Shown here piece by piece: positions 29,788-40,489 of a stretch of DNA of 64,000 nt (position 1 is its first letter; each line of letters begins with the position of its first letter). Position numbers and translations under genes: made by a program. Under the pieces are notes generated by a model. It saw nothing but the letters and a program-made list of their open reading frames with translations. It did not search any database and was not told where the DNA came from. Origin of the DNA: Aeromonas taiwanensis (GTDB taxonomy: Bacteria > Pseudomonadota > Gammaproteobacteria > Enterobacterales > Aeromonadaceae); NCBI RefSeq assembly GCF_000820165.1, contig NZ_CDDD01000101.1, forward strand, positions 1 through 64,000, in the 5' to 3' direction.

Positions 29788-32177
29788 TTCGTGCTCTTGG
29801 CCTTGTCGCGAGCCTTCTTGCTCGGTCGTCTGTTGCTGGGTTTGGCACGGCCACCCTTGTCGGATTTGCCGCTCTCCTTGCCCTCTTTGCGTTTCTCGTG
29901 GCGCTGGGCGCTCTTGGCCTTCTCTTTCTTGATCTCGGCCTGCTTGCGCGCCATCTCCTTGGCGTTCTTGCCGGTGGCCTTGAGCGGCTCTTCCACCATC
30001 ACGAAGTCGATCTTGCGATCGTCCAGGTTCACGCCCATCACCTTGACCCGCACCTTGTCACCCAGACGGTAGCGACGGCGGAAGTTCTCGCCGATCAGCT
30101 GCTGGTGCAGGGGGTCGAACTGGTAGTAGTCGTTGGTGAGGGTGCTGACGTGCACCAGACCGTCGATGTGGATCTCCGCCAGGCGCACGAAGAAGCCGAA
30201 GCCGGTGACGCTGGCGATGACGCCGTCAAACTCGTCACCCACGTGATCCAGCATGTACTCGCACTTGAGCCAGTCGGCCACGTCGCGGGTGGCGTCGTCG
30301 GCACGACGCTCGGTCATGGAGCAGTGCTCGCCCATCGGGTCCACTTCTTCCAGTTGGTAGTGGTAGCCACCGCTCGGGGTCCACTTGTGGCGCAGGTTGC
30401 CCTGCTGCTCCTTGGCGGTCTGGTACTTGATCGCCCGGTGCAGGATGAGGTCGGGGTAGCGACGGATCGGCGAGGTGAAGTGAGCGTAGGACTTCAGGGC
30501 CAGACCGAAGTGGCCGATGTTGTCGGCCTGATAGATGGCCTGGCGCATGGAGCGCAGCAGCATGGTGGAGAGCAGCTCTGCATCCGGGCGCCCTTCAAAC
30601 TTGGCGGCCAGCTCGGCAAAGTCTTTCGGCTCGGGCTCCAGGCCCCCCTTGAGTTCCAGGCCCAGCTCGGCCAGGAAGTCACGGAAACCGGTGAGGCGCT
30701 CCTCGCCCGGGCGGTCGTGTACCCGGAACAGGGCGGAGGCCTCGTTCTTCTCGATGTAGCGGGCAGCGGCCACGTTCGCCTGGATCATGCACTCTTCGAT
30801 GATCTTGTGGGCGTCGTTGCGCACCAGCGGCACGATGCGGTCGATCTTGCGCTGGGCGTTGAAGATGAAGCGGGTCTCCTCGCTCTCGAACTCCACCGCA
30901 CCGCGCTGGTGACGGGCATGCTTGAGCGCCTTGTAGAGGTTGTTCAGCTCTTCAATGTGGCCCACCAGGGGATCATATTGCTGACGCAGCTTGGGATCCC
31001 CGTCCAGGATCGCCGCCACCTTGGTGTAGGTCAGACGAGCGTGGGAGTTCATCACGGCTTCGTAGAACTTGTAACCGGACATGCGGCCGGCGGCGGAGAT
31101 GGTCATCTCGCACACCATGCAGAGGCGGTCCACCTGGGGGTTCAGGGAGCAGAGGCCGTTGGAGAGCACCTCGGGCAGCATGGGCACCACGAATTCCGGG
31201 AAGTAGACGGAGTTGCCGCGCTGGTAGGCTTCGGTGTCGAGGGCCGTGCCCGGCTTCACATAGGCGGAGACGTCGGCAATGGCGACCCACAGGCGCCAGC
31301 CGCCGCCGCGCTTGGCTTCACAGAAGACCGCGTCATCGAAGTCGCGGGCATCTTCCCCGTCGATGGTGACCAGCGGCAGGGCACGCAGGTCGATGCGGCC
31401 TTCTTTGGCTTTCTCCGGCACCTGTTCGCCCAGACCGGCGACCTCCTTGGTCACCTCCTCGGGCCAGGTGTGCGGAATGCCGTGGGTACGCAGGGCGATC
31501 TCGATCTCCATGCCCGGCGCCATGTTCTCACCCAGCACCTCCAGCACGGAACCGACCGCATTGAAACGGGCGGTGGCACGCTGGTTGATGCGCACGACCA
31601 CGACCTGGCTCTGGCGAGCGCCCTTGTTCTCCCCTTCCGGGATGATGATGTCCTGGCCGATGCGGCTGTCGTCGGGTACCACGAAACCCACACCGTTCTC
31701 GACGAAGTAGCGACCGACGATGTCCGCCTCGCGGGCCTTGAGCAGGCGCACCAGACGCGCCTCCTGGCGCCCCTTGCGATCGATTTCGGTCGGCTGCACC
31801 AGGGCATAATCGCCGTGCATCAGACGCTGCATCTCGCGGTTGTTCAGGAAGAGATCCGCTCCACCACCTTCGGGACGCAGAAAACCGAATCCATCTTTGT
31901 GGCCAAGCACATAGCCTTTGACCAGATTCAGACGATCCGGCAGGGCGTAACATTGGTTGCGCGTGAATACCAGTTGCCCATCGCGCTCCATGGCGCGCAG
32001 ACGACGGCGAAGGGCTTCCAACGGCTCTTCCTCGGTCAGCTTGAGGACCTTGGCCAGCTCTTCACGGGACATGGGTTTTTCATGGCCCTTGATGAGCTCC
32101 AGCAGCATCTCGCGGCTGGCGATGGGATTTTCGTATTTTTCGGCCTCGCGTTGGAGGAAAGGATCTTTTTGAGACAT
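29784..32177 (-). CDS. rnr: ribonuclease R
   Basis: 797-residue 3'-5' exoribonuclease that degrades structured RNA and helps in rRNA and tmRNA quality control. Domains in order: a helix-turn-helix-like N-terminus, cold-shock domains ([17 protein letters not shown]), the RNB catalytic domain with the acidic [13 protein letters not shown] motif, an S1 domain ([15 protein letters not shown]), and a Lys-rich tail ([17 protein letters not shown]). First gene of rnr-rlmB-regulator. The nsrR gene found upstream in enterobacteria is not here. Confidence 0.97.
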   Translation of the reverse strand: MSQKDPFLQREAEKYENPIASREMLLELIKGHEKPMSREELAKVLKLTEEEPLEALRRRLRAMERDGQLVFTRNQCYALPDRLNLVKGYVLGHKDGFGFLRPEGGGADLFLNNREMQRLMHGDYALVQPTEIDRKGRQEARLVRLLKAREADIVGRYFVENGVGFVVPDDSRIGQDIIIPEGENKGARQSQVVVVRINQRATARFNAVGSVLEVLGENMAPGMEIEIALRTHGIPHTWPEEVTKEVAGLGEQVPEKAKEGRIDLRALPLVTIDGEDARDFDDAVFCEAKRGGGWRLWVAIADVSAYVKPGTALDTEAYQRGNSVYFPEFVVPMLPEVLSNGLCSLNPQVDRLCMVCEMTISAAGRMSGYKFYEAVMNSHARLTYTKVAAILDGDPKLRQQYDPLVGHIEELNNLYKALKHARHQRGAVEFESEETRFIFNAQRKIDRIVPLVRNDAHKIIEECMIQANVAAARYIEKNEASALFRVHDRPGEERLTGFRDFLAELGLELKGGLEPEPKDFAELAAKFEGRPDAELLSTMLLRSMRQAIYQADNIGHFGLALKSYAHFTSPIRRYPDLILHRAIKYQTAKEQQGNLRHKWTPSGGYHYQLEEVDPMGEHCSMTERRADDATRDVADWLKCEYMLDHVGDEFDGVIASVTGFGFFVRLAEIHIDGLVHVSTLTNDYYQFDPLHQQLIGENFRRRYRLGDKVRVKVMGVNLDDRKIDFVMVEEPLKATGKNAKEMARKQAEIKKEKAKSAQRHEKRKEGKESGKSDKGGRAKPSNRRPSKKARDKAKSTK

Positions 32178-32310
32178 AAGCAGGCCTTAGGGTAGGTAGT
32201 TACGCAGACATTATATCGAAGGGGGGAGCTAATGGCATCCATCGACTGCCTTTTGGCCATTCTCTCTGTCATACTGGCCGCAGTTTGCAGGTATGTGAGA
32301 CTCGGAACTC

Positions 32311-33333
32311 ATGAGCAAGGACTCGTTCGCCCAATCTGCCGCCTATTTGAAACAGGCGGTACCCCTGATGATCAAGTATCAAATCCCCACCACGCCGCAC
32401 AATTACCACCTCTGGTACAACTATGTCTCCGGCGACATGCCCGAGCTGAACCAGGCCATCGATCAGGCCATCAAGCTACAGGGCACCTTCTCCCTTTCCA
32501 CCTGTGAGCGTCTCTATCACCAGCACCTCGCCAGTCAGGACGAGCGACAGCTCGAGGAGATGAAGCTCAGCCTCGCCGCCATGGCCAACGAGCTCGGTAG
32601 CTCCATGCATGACGCCCTGGTGGATACCGGCCAGTTCCAGGCCATGCTCGACAAGAGCTTCGACAAGTTGAGTCTCATCGACGACGAGGGGCTGAGCCTG
32701 GACGACACCATGGCCATCTTGCGGGAGCTGGTACGCGAGTCGCGGGACGTACGCATGTCCACCCTGCACTTTCGCAGTCAGCTCAGCAATGCCGAGAAGG
32801 AGATCAAGGAACTGCGCGAGGCACTCAACGAGACCCGCAAGCTGGCCAACGAGGATGCCCTCACCAACCTGCTCAACCGCCGTGCCTTCGATCTGGAGCT
32901 GGACAGCCTGATCCGCAGCAAGCGCCCCTTCTCGCTGATCATGGCCGACATCGATCGCTTCAAGAGCTTCAACGACGAATATGGCCACCTGCTCGGTGAC
33001 CAGGTGCTGCGCATCGTCGGCAAACGACTGCGAGAGGCCAGCAAGGAGGGGATCACGGCCTATCGCCTCGGCGGTGAAGAGTTTGCGATACTGGTGCCGA
33101 ACCGAGCCCTTGCGCTAACCCGCCAGATGGCCGAAAGCCTGCGTCGCATCATAGAGCGGATGTCGATCCTGGATCGCAAGTCTGGCCGGCGCATCGACCA
33201 CATCACCGCCTCTTTCGGCGTGGGGGAATATAGCGGCCAGGAGACGGGCGACAGCCTGGTCGAGCGCACCGACAAGCTGCTCTACAAGGCCAAGGAGCTG
33301 GGGCGCAACCGGGTGATGCCATTGCCCTCCTGA
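32311..33333 (+). CDS. cytoplasmic diguanylate cyclase (GGDEF)
   Basis: 340 residues with no membrane segment. An all-helical N-terminal region (1-170, ending in a coiled coil KEIKELREALNETRKL) precedes a complete GGDEF domain: DALTNLLNRRAF, DIDRFKSFND and an intact GGEEF at 254-258. No RxxD inhibitory site is present five residues before GGEEF, so feedback inhibition by c-di-GMP may be absent. The ribosome-binding site is weak. It makes c-di-GMP and would oppose the EAL protein at 4338. Single gene with a strong terminator. Confidence 0.92.
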   Translation: MSKDSFAQSAAYLKQAVPLMIKYQIPTTPHNYHLWYNYVSGDMPELNQAIDQAIKLQGTFSLSTCERLYHQHLASQDERQLEEMKLSLAAMANELGSSMHDALVDTGQFQAMLDKSFDKLSLIDDEGLSLDDTMAILRELVRESRDVRMSTLHFRSQLSNAEKEIKELREALNETRKLANEDALTNLLNRRAFDLELDSLIRSKRPFSLIMADIDRFKSFNDEYGHLLGDQVLRIVGKRLREASKEGITAYRLGGEEFAILVPNRALALTRQMAESLRRIIERMSILDRKSGRRIDHITASFGVGEYSGQETGDSLVERTDKLLYKAKELGRNRVMPLPS

Positions 33334-33345
33334 ACGTCCATACGA

Positions 33346-33373
33346 TAAAGGCCGGTCAATGACCGGCCTTTTT
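33346..33373 (+). terminator. bidirectional terminator between the GGDEF gene and luxS
   Basis: AAAGGCCGGTCA AT GACCGGCCTTTTT: a 10-12 bp stem with T-run, and A-run on the other strand. Confidence 0.93.
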
Positions 33374-33392
33374 CATGCTCACCACACCAGGA

Positions 33393-33902
33393 TCAGAGGC
33401 TTTTCAGCTTCTCTTCCGGCAGGGCCAGCTCGTCGTTGCGGTTGACGCCGATGCCGCGCTCCAGCACGTGGCGGGCGATGGCGTGCGCCTCTTCCAGGGA
33501 GTGCATGCTGTAGGTGCCGCACTGATATTCGTTGAGCTCGGGGATCTTGCCCTGCTCCTGCACGGTCAGCACGTCGCTCATGGCGGCCTGCCAGGCGGCG
33601 CCGACACGGGCCTCATCCGGTGCGCCAATCAGGCTCATGTAGAAGCCGGTGCGGCATCCCATGGGAGAGATGTCGATGATCTCGACCCCATTCCCATTGA
33701 GATGGTCACGCATAAAGCCGGCAAACAGGTGCTCGAGGGTATGGATGCCGCGCTCGGAGAGGATCTCCTGGTTCGGCACGCAGAAACGCAGGTCGAACAC
33801 TGTGATGGTGTCCTTGTTCGGGGTCTGCATGGTCTTGGCCACCCGCACTGCAGGGGCTGCCATGCGGGTGTGGTCGACGGTAAAACTGTCCAATAACGGC
33901 AT
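33393..33902 (-). CDS. luxS: S-ribosylhomocysteine lyase (AI-2 synthase)
   Basis: Splits S-ribosylhomocysteine into homocysteine and DPD, the precursor of the signal AI-2. The 169-residue product has the metal site HTLEH (His54, Glu57, His58), Cys83 in MGCRTGFY (the general acid/base), and Cys128 in QCGTYS as third ligand. A good ribosome-binding site (AGGAG) precedes the ATG. It starts only 18 bp after the transglycosylase gene, so it may be transcribed with the nadE-glnB series. Confidence 0.97.
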   Translation of the reverse strand: MPLLDSFTVDHTRMAAPAVRVAKTMQTPNKDTITVFDLRFCVPNQEILSERGIHTLEHLFAGFMRDHLNGNGVEIIDISPMGCRTGFYMSLIGAPDEARVGAAWQAAMSDVLTVQEQGKIPELNEYQCGTYSMHSLEEAHAIARHVLERGIGVNRNDELALPEEKLKSL

Positions 33903-33920
33903 TTCTGACTCCTGATGTGG

Positions 33921-34519
33921 TTACGAGAACCAGCCCCCGCTGGGCAGCTGATCCTTGCATTGTCGATACTGGGCGCCGTAGCGTTGGGCTCGGGCCTCCA
34001 CCTTGCGGGAGACTTTCATCAGCCACCCCTTGCTGCGGTAACTGCCACGTCGGTAGCCACCCCAGCCTTCGTGATAATTCAGATACTGGCCATAGGCATC
34101 CCACTTGGAAGTGCCATTGAGCCGTTGTGCCTTGCTAGTGTACCAGCCCATGAAATCGATGGCGTCGGCAAAGTCGTCCCGATCACTCCAGCCGTTCCCG
34201 GTTTCCCGCTGGTAATCATCCCAGGTCTCGTCCTTCACCTGGGCGTAGCCGTAGGCGGAACTCGCCCGCCCGGTCGGGATGAAAAGGAAGTACTGCATCG
34301 GCGGTTGGGCATCGTGTACGAAGGAGGACTCCTGATACATCATGGCCATCACCACCTGCACCGGCGTTCCCCACCGCTCGTTCATCCTGAGTGCCGCCTT
34401 GTGCCAGTCAGGCTTCTCGCGAAAGATCTGGCACAGGTTTTCTGGCTGGGCCGGCGGGCGGGTACTGCAGGCGGTCAGACCAAACACCAGGCCAGCCACC
34501 ACGGTGAGACGCATCCACA

Positions 34520-34520
<1 letters not shown>
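33921..34520 (-). CDS. lytic-transglycosylase (SLT-fold) lipoprotein
   Basis: About 199 residues. A lipobox (GLTAC|S) follows the hydrophobic start, so it is an anchored lipoprotein. The SLT/lysozyme-like fold is shown by MMYQESSFVHD (likely catalytic Glu) and the SSAYGYAQVKDETW loop, followed by DFMGWYTSK and NYHEGWGGY. It probably cuts peptidoglycan glycan chains. The first ATG (34520) overlaps the glnB stop by one base (TGATG); a second ATG two codons on is equally possible. The neighbours point to translational coupling with glnB, an unusual partner. Confidence 0.85.
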
Positions 34521-34867
<347 letters not shown>

Positions 34868-36490
34868 TTACCAGTTCTGTTTGCCGAACCCGGACGTGAT
34901 GGGATAACGGCGATCCTTACCAAAGTTGCGGGCCGTGATGCGAGGCCCGACCGCGGCCTGACGGCGCTTGTATTCGTTGAGGTCCACGAGGCGGATCACC
35001 TTGCGCACCACCGCCTCTTCGAAGCCCTCCGCCACCATGTCGGCCACGGAGGCATCCTCTTCCACATAGCGCTTGAGGATGGCATCTAGGATGTCGTAGG
35101 GAGGCAGGCTGTCCTGATCCACCTGATCCGGTGCGAGTTCTGCCGAAGGGGGACGATCGATGACCCGCTGCGGGATCACATACTCCACGCTGTTGCGGTA
35201 TTCGCACAGCTTGAAGACCAGGGTCTTGGGGACATCCTTGAGCACGTCAAAACCGCCGGCCATGTCGCCATAGAGGGTGGCGTAACCGACCGCCATCTCG
35301 CTCTTGTTGCCGGTGGTCAGCACGATGCGACGACGCTTGTTGGAGAGGGCCATCAAGAGCACACCGCGGCAACGGGCCTGCAGGTTCTCTTCGGTGGTGT
35401 CGCGAGCCGTCCCTTCGAACAGCGGTGCAAGCTGGGCCATGAAACCTTCGAACATGGGCTCGATGGAGATGATGTTGAATTCCACCCCCATCCGCTCGGC
35501 CTGTTCCTTGGCATCTTCGACGCTCATCTGGGCGGTATAGCGGAACGGCATCATGACCGCCTGCACCTTGTCGACCCCGATGGCATCGGCTGCGATGGCG
35601 AGCGTCAGTGCCGAGTCGATCCCGCCGGAGAGACCGAGTACGGCCCCCTGAAAACCGTTCTTGGTGACATAGTCGCGCACCGCCAGTACCAGAGCCTGAT
35701 AGGTCTCGGCCAGCGGCTCGAGCGGCGCGGCAGGCTCCCGCACCTTCACCGGTTCACCGTCAGCAAAGCGCACCAGCGCCAGCTCTTCGGCGAAGGGGGC
35801 CAGCTTGTGAGTCAGCTCGCCCTGGCTGTTGAACACCTTGGAGCAACCGTCGAAGATCAGCTCATCCTGGCCACACACCTGGTTGAGGTAGACCAGCGGC
35901 AAGCCAGCCTGCTCACAACGCTCCACTATCAGCTCGCGGCGGATCCAGGGTTTCTCCTGATCGTAGGGGGAGGCGTTGATGGTGATCAGCACGTCGGCAC
36001 CAGCGGCCTTGACGGCCAGCGCCGGCCCTGGTTGCCAGAGATCTTCGCAAATGAGCAGTCCCAGTCGATGGCCACGGAATGGCACCACGCAGCTCTCGGT
36101 TCCTGCGGTGAAGTAACGCTTCTCGTCGAAGACACCGTAGTTGGGAAGATCCTGCTTGAAGTAGCGCGCCACCAGCTTGCCCTGCTCATAGAGAGAAGCC
36201 GCGTTGTAGAGCTTCTCCCCTTCACGCCAGGGGTGCCCCACCAGAATGGCGCAGTTGCCCTGCCATGCGGCGACGCGGGCCAGCGCAGCTTCTGCCCGGA
36301 TCATCAGGTCGGCGCGCAGCAGCAGATCTTCCGGCGGATAGCCGGTCAGGGCCAGCTCGGAACACACCAGCAGATCGGCACCTTGCAGATCGGCCTCAGC
36401 GGCGGCAGCCAGTACCTTGTCACAGTTATCTTCGATAGCGCCTACCGTCAGATTTAACTGGGCAAGCATCAGAGAGAGGGCGTTTGCCAT
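34868..36490 (-). CDS. nadE: glutamine-dependent NAD+ synthetase
   Basis: 540-residue two-domain enzyme that amidates nicotinate adenine dinucleotide. The N-terminal nitrilase-type glutaminase has the Glu-Lys-Cys triad (CSELALTGYPPEDLL, KQDLPNYGVFDEKR, LLICEDLWQ). The C-terminal synthetase has the PP-loop SGGIDSALTLAIA. This is the long, glutamine-using form, unlike the short ammonia-using E. coli NadE. The ATG at 36490 (MANALSLMLAQLNLTVG) is chosen by homology; its ribosome-binding site is weak. First gene of the nadE-glnB-transglycosylase-luxS series. Confidence 0.95.
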   Translation of the reverse strand: MANALSLMLAQLNLTVGAIEDNCDKVLAAAAEADLQGADLLVCSELALTGYPPEDLLLRADLMIRAEAALARVAAWQGNCAILVGHPWREGEKLYNAASLYEQGKLVARYFKQDLPNYGVFDEKRYFTAGTESCVVPFRGHRLGLLICEDLWQPGPALAVKAAGADVLITINASPYDQEKPWIRRELIVERCEQAGLPLVYLNQVCGQDELIFDGCSKVFNSQGELTHKLAPFAEELALVRFADGEPVKVREPAAPLEPLAETYQALVLAVRDYVTKNGFQGAVLGLSGGIDSALTLAIAADAIGVDKVQAVMMPFRYTAQMSVEDAKEQAERMGVEFNIISIEPMFEGFMAQLAPLFEGTARDTTEENLQARCRGVLLMALSNKRRRIVLTTGNKSEMAVGYATLYGDMAGGFDVLKDVPKTLVFKLCEYRNSVEYVIPQRVIDRPPSAELAPDQVDQDSLPPYDILDAILKRYVEEDASVADMVAEGFEEAVVRKVIRLVDLNEYKRRQAAVGPRITARNFGKDRRYPITSGFGKQNW

Positions 36491-36533
36491 GGCGATGCAT
36501 CTTGAATTCGAAAATGATGGGGAATGATAAAGA

Positions 36534-36560
36534 AAAGGCGCTGGCTGTGCCAGCGCCTTG
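36534..36560 (-). terminator. terminator of the minor-pilin operon's neighbour (before nadE)
   Basis: On the minus strand, AAGGCGCTGGC ACA GCCAGCGCCTT ends in TTCTTT. It stops transcription leaving the pilin cluster before it enters nadE, about 75 bp past the pilV stop. Confidence 0.9.
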
Positions 36561-36637
36561 GGGGGAAGGGGTATCATTACTCCCCCACCCTGTCTGACTA
36601 CATGTAGGCCCCGGCCTCCATATCACCGCGCTTCAGG

Positions 36638-38740
36638 CTAGGGCACTGTGGTGCACGTCGTCGTTGGTGTCGGCGTCGCTGCTGGTGATGCGGTCAGCAA
36701 TGTCTCCTGTACCATCATCACACATCCCCCTACCGAAGTGCCGCTGGCAGGCAGGGTAAAAGTCTGAGAGGCTGGCGTAATCTGGTAACCACTCTTCGAC
36801 AGGGTAAGCGTAAAACTGCTGCCAGGTACCCCGCTGCACGAATAGTTTGGTTTTGCCGGTTTGCCCAGATCCAGCACCTGACACGTCACATTGGCATTGT
36901 TGACGCCAACGGTCAGGCCAATAGAGGTGGCATCGCAAGAGACCGAACTGTTTTTCAAGCCATTACCGTTACCCGTCGTCTTCAGCTGCAAACATTCTAC
37001 GATCCCGTGAATGCTGGTAACCGGTTGGTTTTGAATACTGACCAGCATGGTAGAAGTCATGGCTGCTGTGACATCCTCAGGCAGTACGGGTGACCCCACG
37101 ACTCCCGAATTCCCCTGATAACTTTTCACCGTGATGGTGATCGGGCTATCGACGGGCGGTGTACCAGAGAAGGTCGTACTCTTGGCCGTCAGCACCCCAC
37201 GACTGTAAGTGCCGTAATAGTTATTGTCCGGGTCGACGATAGTGGCAATTGGCTGGCTGGTCACGGTGCCCTTGTTGGCATCGCTGCTGCTCCATTCGCT
37301 CAGCAGCGTCATGTTCACATCCTGGAACGTGATCTTGGCCAGAATCGGCTCGGTCACGCCTCCTTTAAAGACTTCATCACTTAGATAGCTGGGGGGCATG
37401 ATATCCACGTAGATACCACGGCTTATCAATTGCCTGGAGCCGATCGATGTCGACAAGGCGGTGGTACTGTCACCAGCCCGATTTGCTGCCAGCCAGCTAT
37501 TGAATGACTGGATCGCCGGGGAAGAGTTGGGGACGGACCAACTGCTGTCAGTTGTGCCAGCAAAGGCCGTTTTCTGCCATTTGGCATGCTCTGTTACCAC
37601 ATAGGCTACATAGGCCTGATAGTTCGCCAGATTGGTTGCATCATTCAGAAAGCTGGCCGAAAAACTGGTCAGGCTCGCAAGACGCCAATCCGGTGCAGGT
37701 CGGTAGAAACCATCAATGCGGATGAAGCGGCAGGCATCCTGATAATCACCTGTACTGGCAGCCACCAGATTGGCACCGCTCGCTTGGTATCTACCTCTGC
37801 TCGTATTTAGCGGGGCATAATAGCCCGCAAACCCTTGGGTACTCACATCATAATGTTCGCTGCAGCAGGTCGAGCAGAGTGTTTCCTGTTGATTGGCATT
37901 GCCCTTCAGCATCCCGACCGACTTGCTCAACTGTGTACCCGACTTCCAATATTGCAGGCCATCCGACTCGATATAATAGGGACGTGCAGGCAAATAAGCC
38001 GTTCCCGTACCACCGGAAAAAGTGCAGCTGCAATAAACCGTGGCAGTATCCTGCACCGACTGCCTCTGGCTGCCGGATCCTATTGTCTGGTAAGTCGCTG
38101 TATCAAATTGAATGGTTCGGCTGGAACTGGAGCCCCCCGATATATGGGGTAAAGGCTTGCTCGTCTCTTTATTGCTGCCATTACCAAGCGCTACCGCGAC
38201 CACGTCCGGAACGCTTCCCTTTGTATAGTCAACAGTGGGATTTTCACGGGGTTTGACCAGACCATCCCCTGTTTCATCGCTGGTGAAGGAGCCCGTGGGT
38301 GAAATAGCTCCAGCTAGCTCCAAATAACGGCCGGAGCCATCATTGTCATTCCAGGTGACTCTCACCACAATCCGCTTGCGTTCCGGATAGTCGTAAAGAT
38401 AAGTGGCAGGCTGGGTTGTCGACCAGACACCACCATTCAGAAACTGATTGGTAACCGTCCAGTTCACTGCATAACTGTCGTTCGAGAGTGATTGGCTGCC
38501 ACTACCGGTGACAATGTCTTTATAAGCAGTAAGTGGCGGGGTCGCAGAGCGTACTTCGTTGAAGTTGCGAAACTCATCGAGCTTTGACTCAGCCAATCGC
38601 ATGGCGATTTCGTAGCGCCCTCCTTCCCGGGCCGTGCTCAACATGCCACGTGCCAGCGAGACCAGCCCGGCCACCCCCACCCCGAGCAGCACCAGGGTAA
38701 TCAGGATCTCCAGCAGACCAAATCCTTTCTGCTTGTTCAT
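36638..38740 (-). CDS. pilV: very large PilV-like minor pilin (putative tip adhesin)
   Basis: 700 residues, versus about 150-200 for usual PilV. A short leader ending KG precedes the pilin helix (FGLLEILITLVLLGVGVAGLVSL, Glu at +5). The body is Ser/Thr/Gly-rich with cysteine clusters CSC (237-239) and CSTCC (289-293), Cys337, and six cysteines in the last 130 residues. The C-terminal part (about 575-690) has a beta-rich domain around LTLSKSGYQITPASQTFTL. The start at 38740 was chosen because the pilin leader begins there. Fourth gene of fimT-pilW-pilX-pilV, 14 bp after pilX. No PilY1 is present, so this protein could carry the adhesive tip role (inference). Confidence 0.82.
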   Translation of the reverse strand: MNKQKGFGLLEILITLVLLGVGVAGLVSLARGMLSTAREGGRYEIAMRLAESKLDEFRNFNEVRSATPPLTAYKDIVTGSGSQSLSNDSYAVNWTVTNQFLNGGVWSTTQPATYLYDYPERKRIVVRVTWNDNDGSGRYLELAGAISPTGSFTSDETGDGLVKPRENPTVDYTKGSVPDVVAVALGNGSNKETSKPLPHISGGSSSSRTIQFDTATYQTIGSGSQRQSVQDTATVYCSCTFSGGTGTAYLPARPYYIESDGLQYWKSGTQLSKSVGMLKGNANQQETLCSTCCSEHYDVSTQGFAGYYAPLNTSRGRYQASGANLVAASTGDYQDACRFIRIDGFYRPAPDWRLASLTSFSASFLNDATNLANYQAYVAYVVTEHAKWQKTAFAGTTDSSWSVPNSSPAIQSFNSWLAANRAGDSTTALSTSIGSRQLISRGIYVDIMPPSYLSDEVFKGGVTEPILAKITFQDVNMTLLSEWSSSDANKGTVTSQPIATIVDPDNNYYGTYSRGVLTAKSTTFSGTPPVDSPITITVKSYQGNSGVVGSPVLPEDVTAAMTSTMLVSIQNQPVTSIHGIVECLQLKTTGNGNGLKNSSVSCDATSIGLTVGVNNANVTCQVLDLGKPAKPNYSCSGVPGSSFTLTLSKSGYQITPASQTFTLPASGTSVGGCVMMVQETLLTASPAATPTPTTTCTTVP

Positions 38741-38754
38741 ATGCGCTCCTCGCC

Positions 38755-39870
38755 TTACCAATCCCGCCAACTGCCGGGCACCATCTTTGTGGTCTGAAAA
38801 CTGGCGCCTTGCTGAACACCGTCAAGCACGGATTGATCGTATTTGACATTGAAAGTACCGCTGGTGATATCGATAGGGGCATTGGCAATCAGGGAGCCAT
38901 TCACCGTTGCCGTACCATTCGCTTTCACCCGTGGAGAGTTACTCGGATCATCAGAATGCGCGAAGATGATGCCATTGAATACCAAACCGCCATTCATAGT
39001 CAGATCACCATCCCGGACAATCAGCACCACGGGAGCAGCCGCACTTCCGATCAGGCTCGCAGTGAAGTCGCAATCGACACCGATATCGACAATGAAAATC
39101 CCGGTCGATGCAGCCCCAAGAGAGCTGCAATTGGGGATAGAGATCGCCCCGTTATCGAACATGTTGGCCCAACCTTCATCGGTATCCGGCTCTCCAAACA
39201 GGTACCAGAGCAGATCATCTGGGAAGGCGGGATCATTTGCCTTGATATCTGCTCCTATATCGTTCGTATCGCTTAGATTGGTGCTGCAACTGCCTCCGCT
39301 ATAGTCCCCCTGATGGCAGGTCTGCCAGGAACCACTGCCCCCGACAGCCTGATCAGACCAAACCGACAACGGCACACCTGGCCCACCACCGTTGGGATTC
39401 GAGACCACGGTAAAGTTCCCCCCGATAGAGGTCCCCCCGGCAACCATCAGCGGCACCGCCTTTGCAGCGGAGAGTAGATGATAGCCTGCCACCTGAACCC
39501 GCACGGTGGCGGTTCCCAGATTGCTGGGCAAGGTGGCGGTGGATACCAACTCTACCGGCGTCACATCAAGAGTATTGGGGGGGGTTCCGACCGTGATCGG
39601 CGTTGTGTTGGTCGCAGTAAGCAGATATGTGCCTTGCGCCGAGCTGACCGTCAAGCCGCCGCTGGGAATGGCAATACCGGCATCCTGCCGGCTCAGACCA
39701 TCGGCAATGCCCAGCTCAGCCAGCGCCAGGGCCTGCCGATATTGCACCTCGTTGACGCTAACCTTGCGGTCGGCCACCATCAGCTTCCCCACAAGCAGGG
39801 AAATGCCAACAAGGATAAGGATCAGCAGCAGGGTGACCGTAAAGGTAGTGAAACCGGCGTGACGTTTCAT
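38755..39870 (-). CDS. pilX: PilX-like minor pilin
   Basis: 371 residues, longer than typical PilX. Short leader MKRHAG then FTTFTVTLLLILILVGISLLVGKLM. Position +5 is Thr rather than Glu, as in the GspK/PilX subclass that sits at the pilus tip. The N-terminal helix continues as EVQYRQALALAELGIADGLSR. The C-terminal region ends in a beta-helix-like stretch (LTMNGGLVFNGIIFAHSDD). Between pilW (4-bp gap) and pilV (14-bp gap). Confidence 0.82.
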   Translation of the reverse strand: MKRHAGFTTFTVTLLLILILVGISLLVGKLMVADRKVSVNEVQYRQALALAELGIADGLSRQDAGIAIPSGGLTVSSAQGTYLLTATNTTPITVGTPPNTLDVTPVELVSTATLPSNLGTATVRVQVAGYHLLSAAKAVPLMVAGGTSIGGNFTVVSNPNGGGPGVPLSVWSDQAVGGSGSWQTCHQGDYSGGSCSTNLSDTNDIGADIKANDPAFPDDLLWYLFGEPDTDEGWANMFDNGAISIPNCSSLGAASTGIFIVDIGVDCDFTASLIGSAAAPVVLIVRDGDLTMNGGLVFNGIIFAHSDDPSNSPRVKANGTATVNGSLIANAPIDITSGTFNVKYDQSVLDGVQQGASFQTTKMVPGSWRDW

Positions 39871-39874
39871 GGCA

Positions 39875-40489
39875 TCAAAACCCGTCGTTGCGCAGCTTGA
39901 TATCCCGCTGCAAAGTGAGCGTCAGGGCCGGGGATTTAATATCGTTGCCCGTGATAGTAAGTCTGATGCTTCTGACCCCTGTGGAAACGGAACCGGAGAG
40001 CATGCTAAAACTCAGCGCACTGACCGCAATCGTGTCATCGGAGCTGAGCTTGCTGCCTGCCGAACAACTGGCTGTGTCTCCTTGATCCAGCCTCACTGCC
40101 TTGTCGGCACTGCTGTAGTTATAAAACCGAGTCTCACCGGCCGCAGAGGTGTTGTCCAACACACCATCCGCATTGTCGTCGTATTTCACCTTGATGCAGC
40201 CGCTCACCAGATCTGTGGCCGGATCGAAATAGAATGGGGAGGTCGCACCAGAAACCAATGTATGTGCAGCTGCACTGGCGTCATAACCTGCACGCTGGAT
40301 ATCACGGGCCATCATGTCCGTAATCGATTGAAGTTCCTGATTGAGGCGACTGACCTGCATCGCCGTCTTGTTGGCCTTGAGTATGCTAGCAAAGAGTGCC
40401 GAAGCGGCGGCGACCAGTAGCAAACCCGCCACCATGGCCACCATTAGCTCCACCAGGTTGAAACCTTTCATACGATGGCGTCTCAGCAT
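39875..40489 (-). CDS. pilW: PilW-like minor pilin
   Basis: 204 residues. Leader MLRRHRMKG then FNLVELMVAMVAGLLLVAAASALFA (Glu +5) and the PilW-type ELQSITDMMARDIQRAGYD. One disulfide is possible (CIKVKYDD ... SCSAGS). GGAGGGG precedes the ATG at 40489. It overlaps the fimT stop by seven bases, so translation is coupled. Confidence 0.85.
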   Translation of the reverse strand: MLRRHRMKGFNLVELMVAMVAGLLLVAAASALFASILKANKTAMQVSRLNQELQSITDMMARDIQRAGYDASAAAHTLVSGATSPFYFDPATDLVSGCIKVKYDDNADGVLDNTSAAGETRFYNYSSADKAVRLDQGDTASCSAGSKLSSDDTIAVSALSFSMLSGSVSTGVRSIRLTITGNDIKSPALTLTLQRDIKLRNDGF

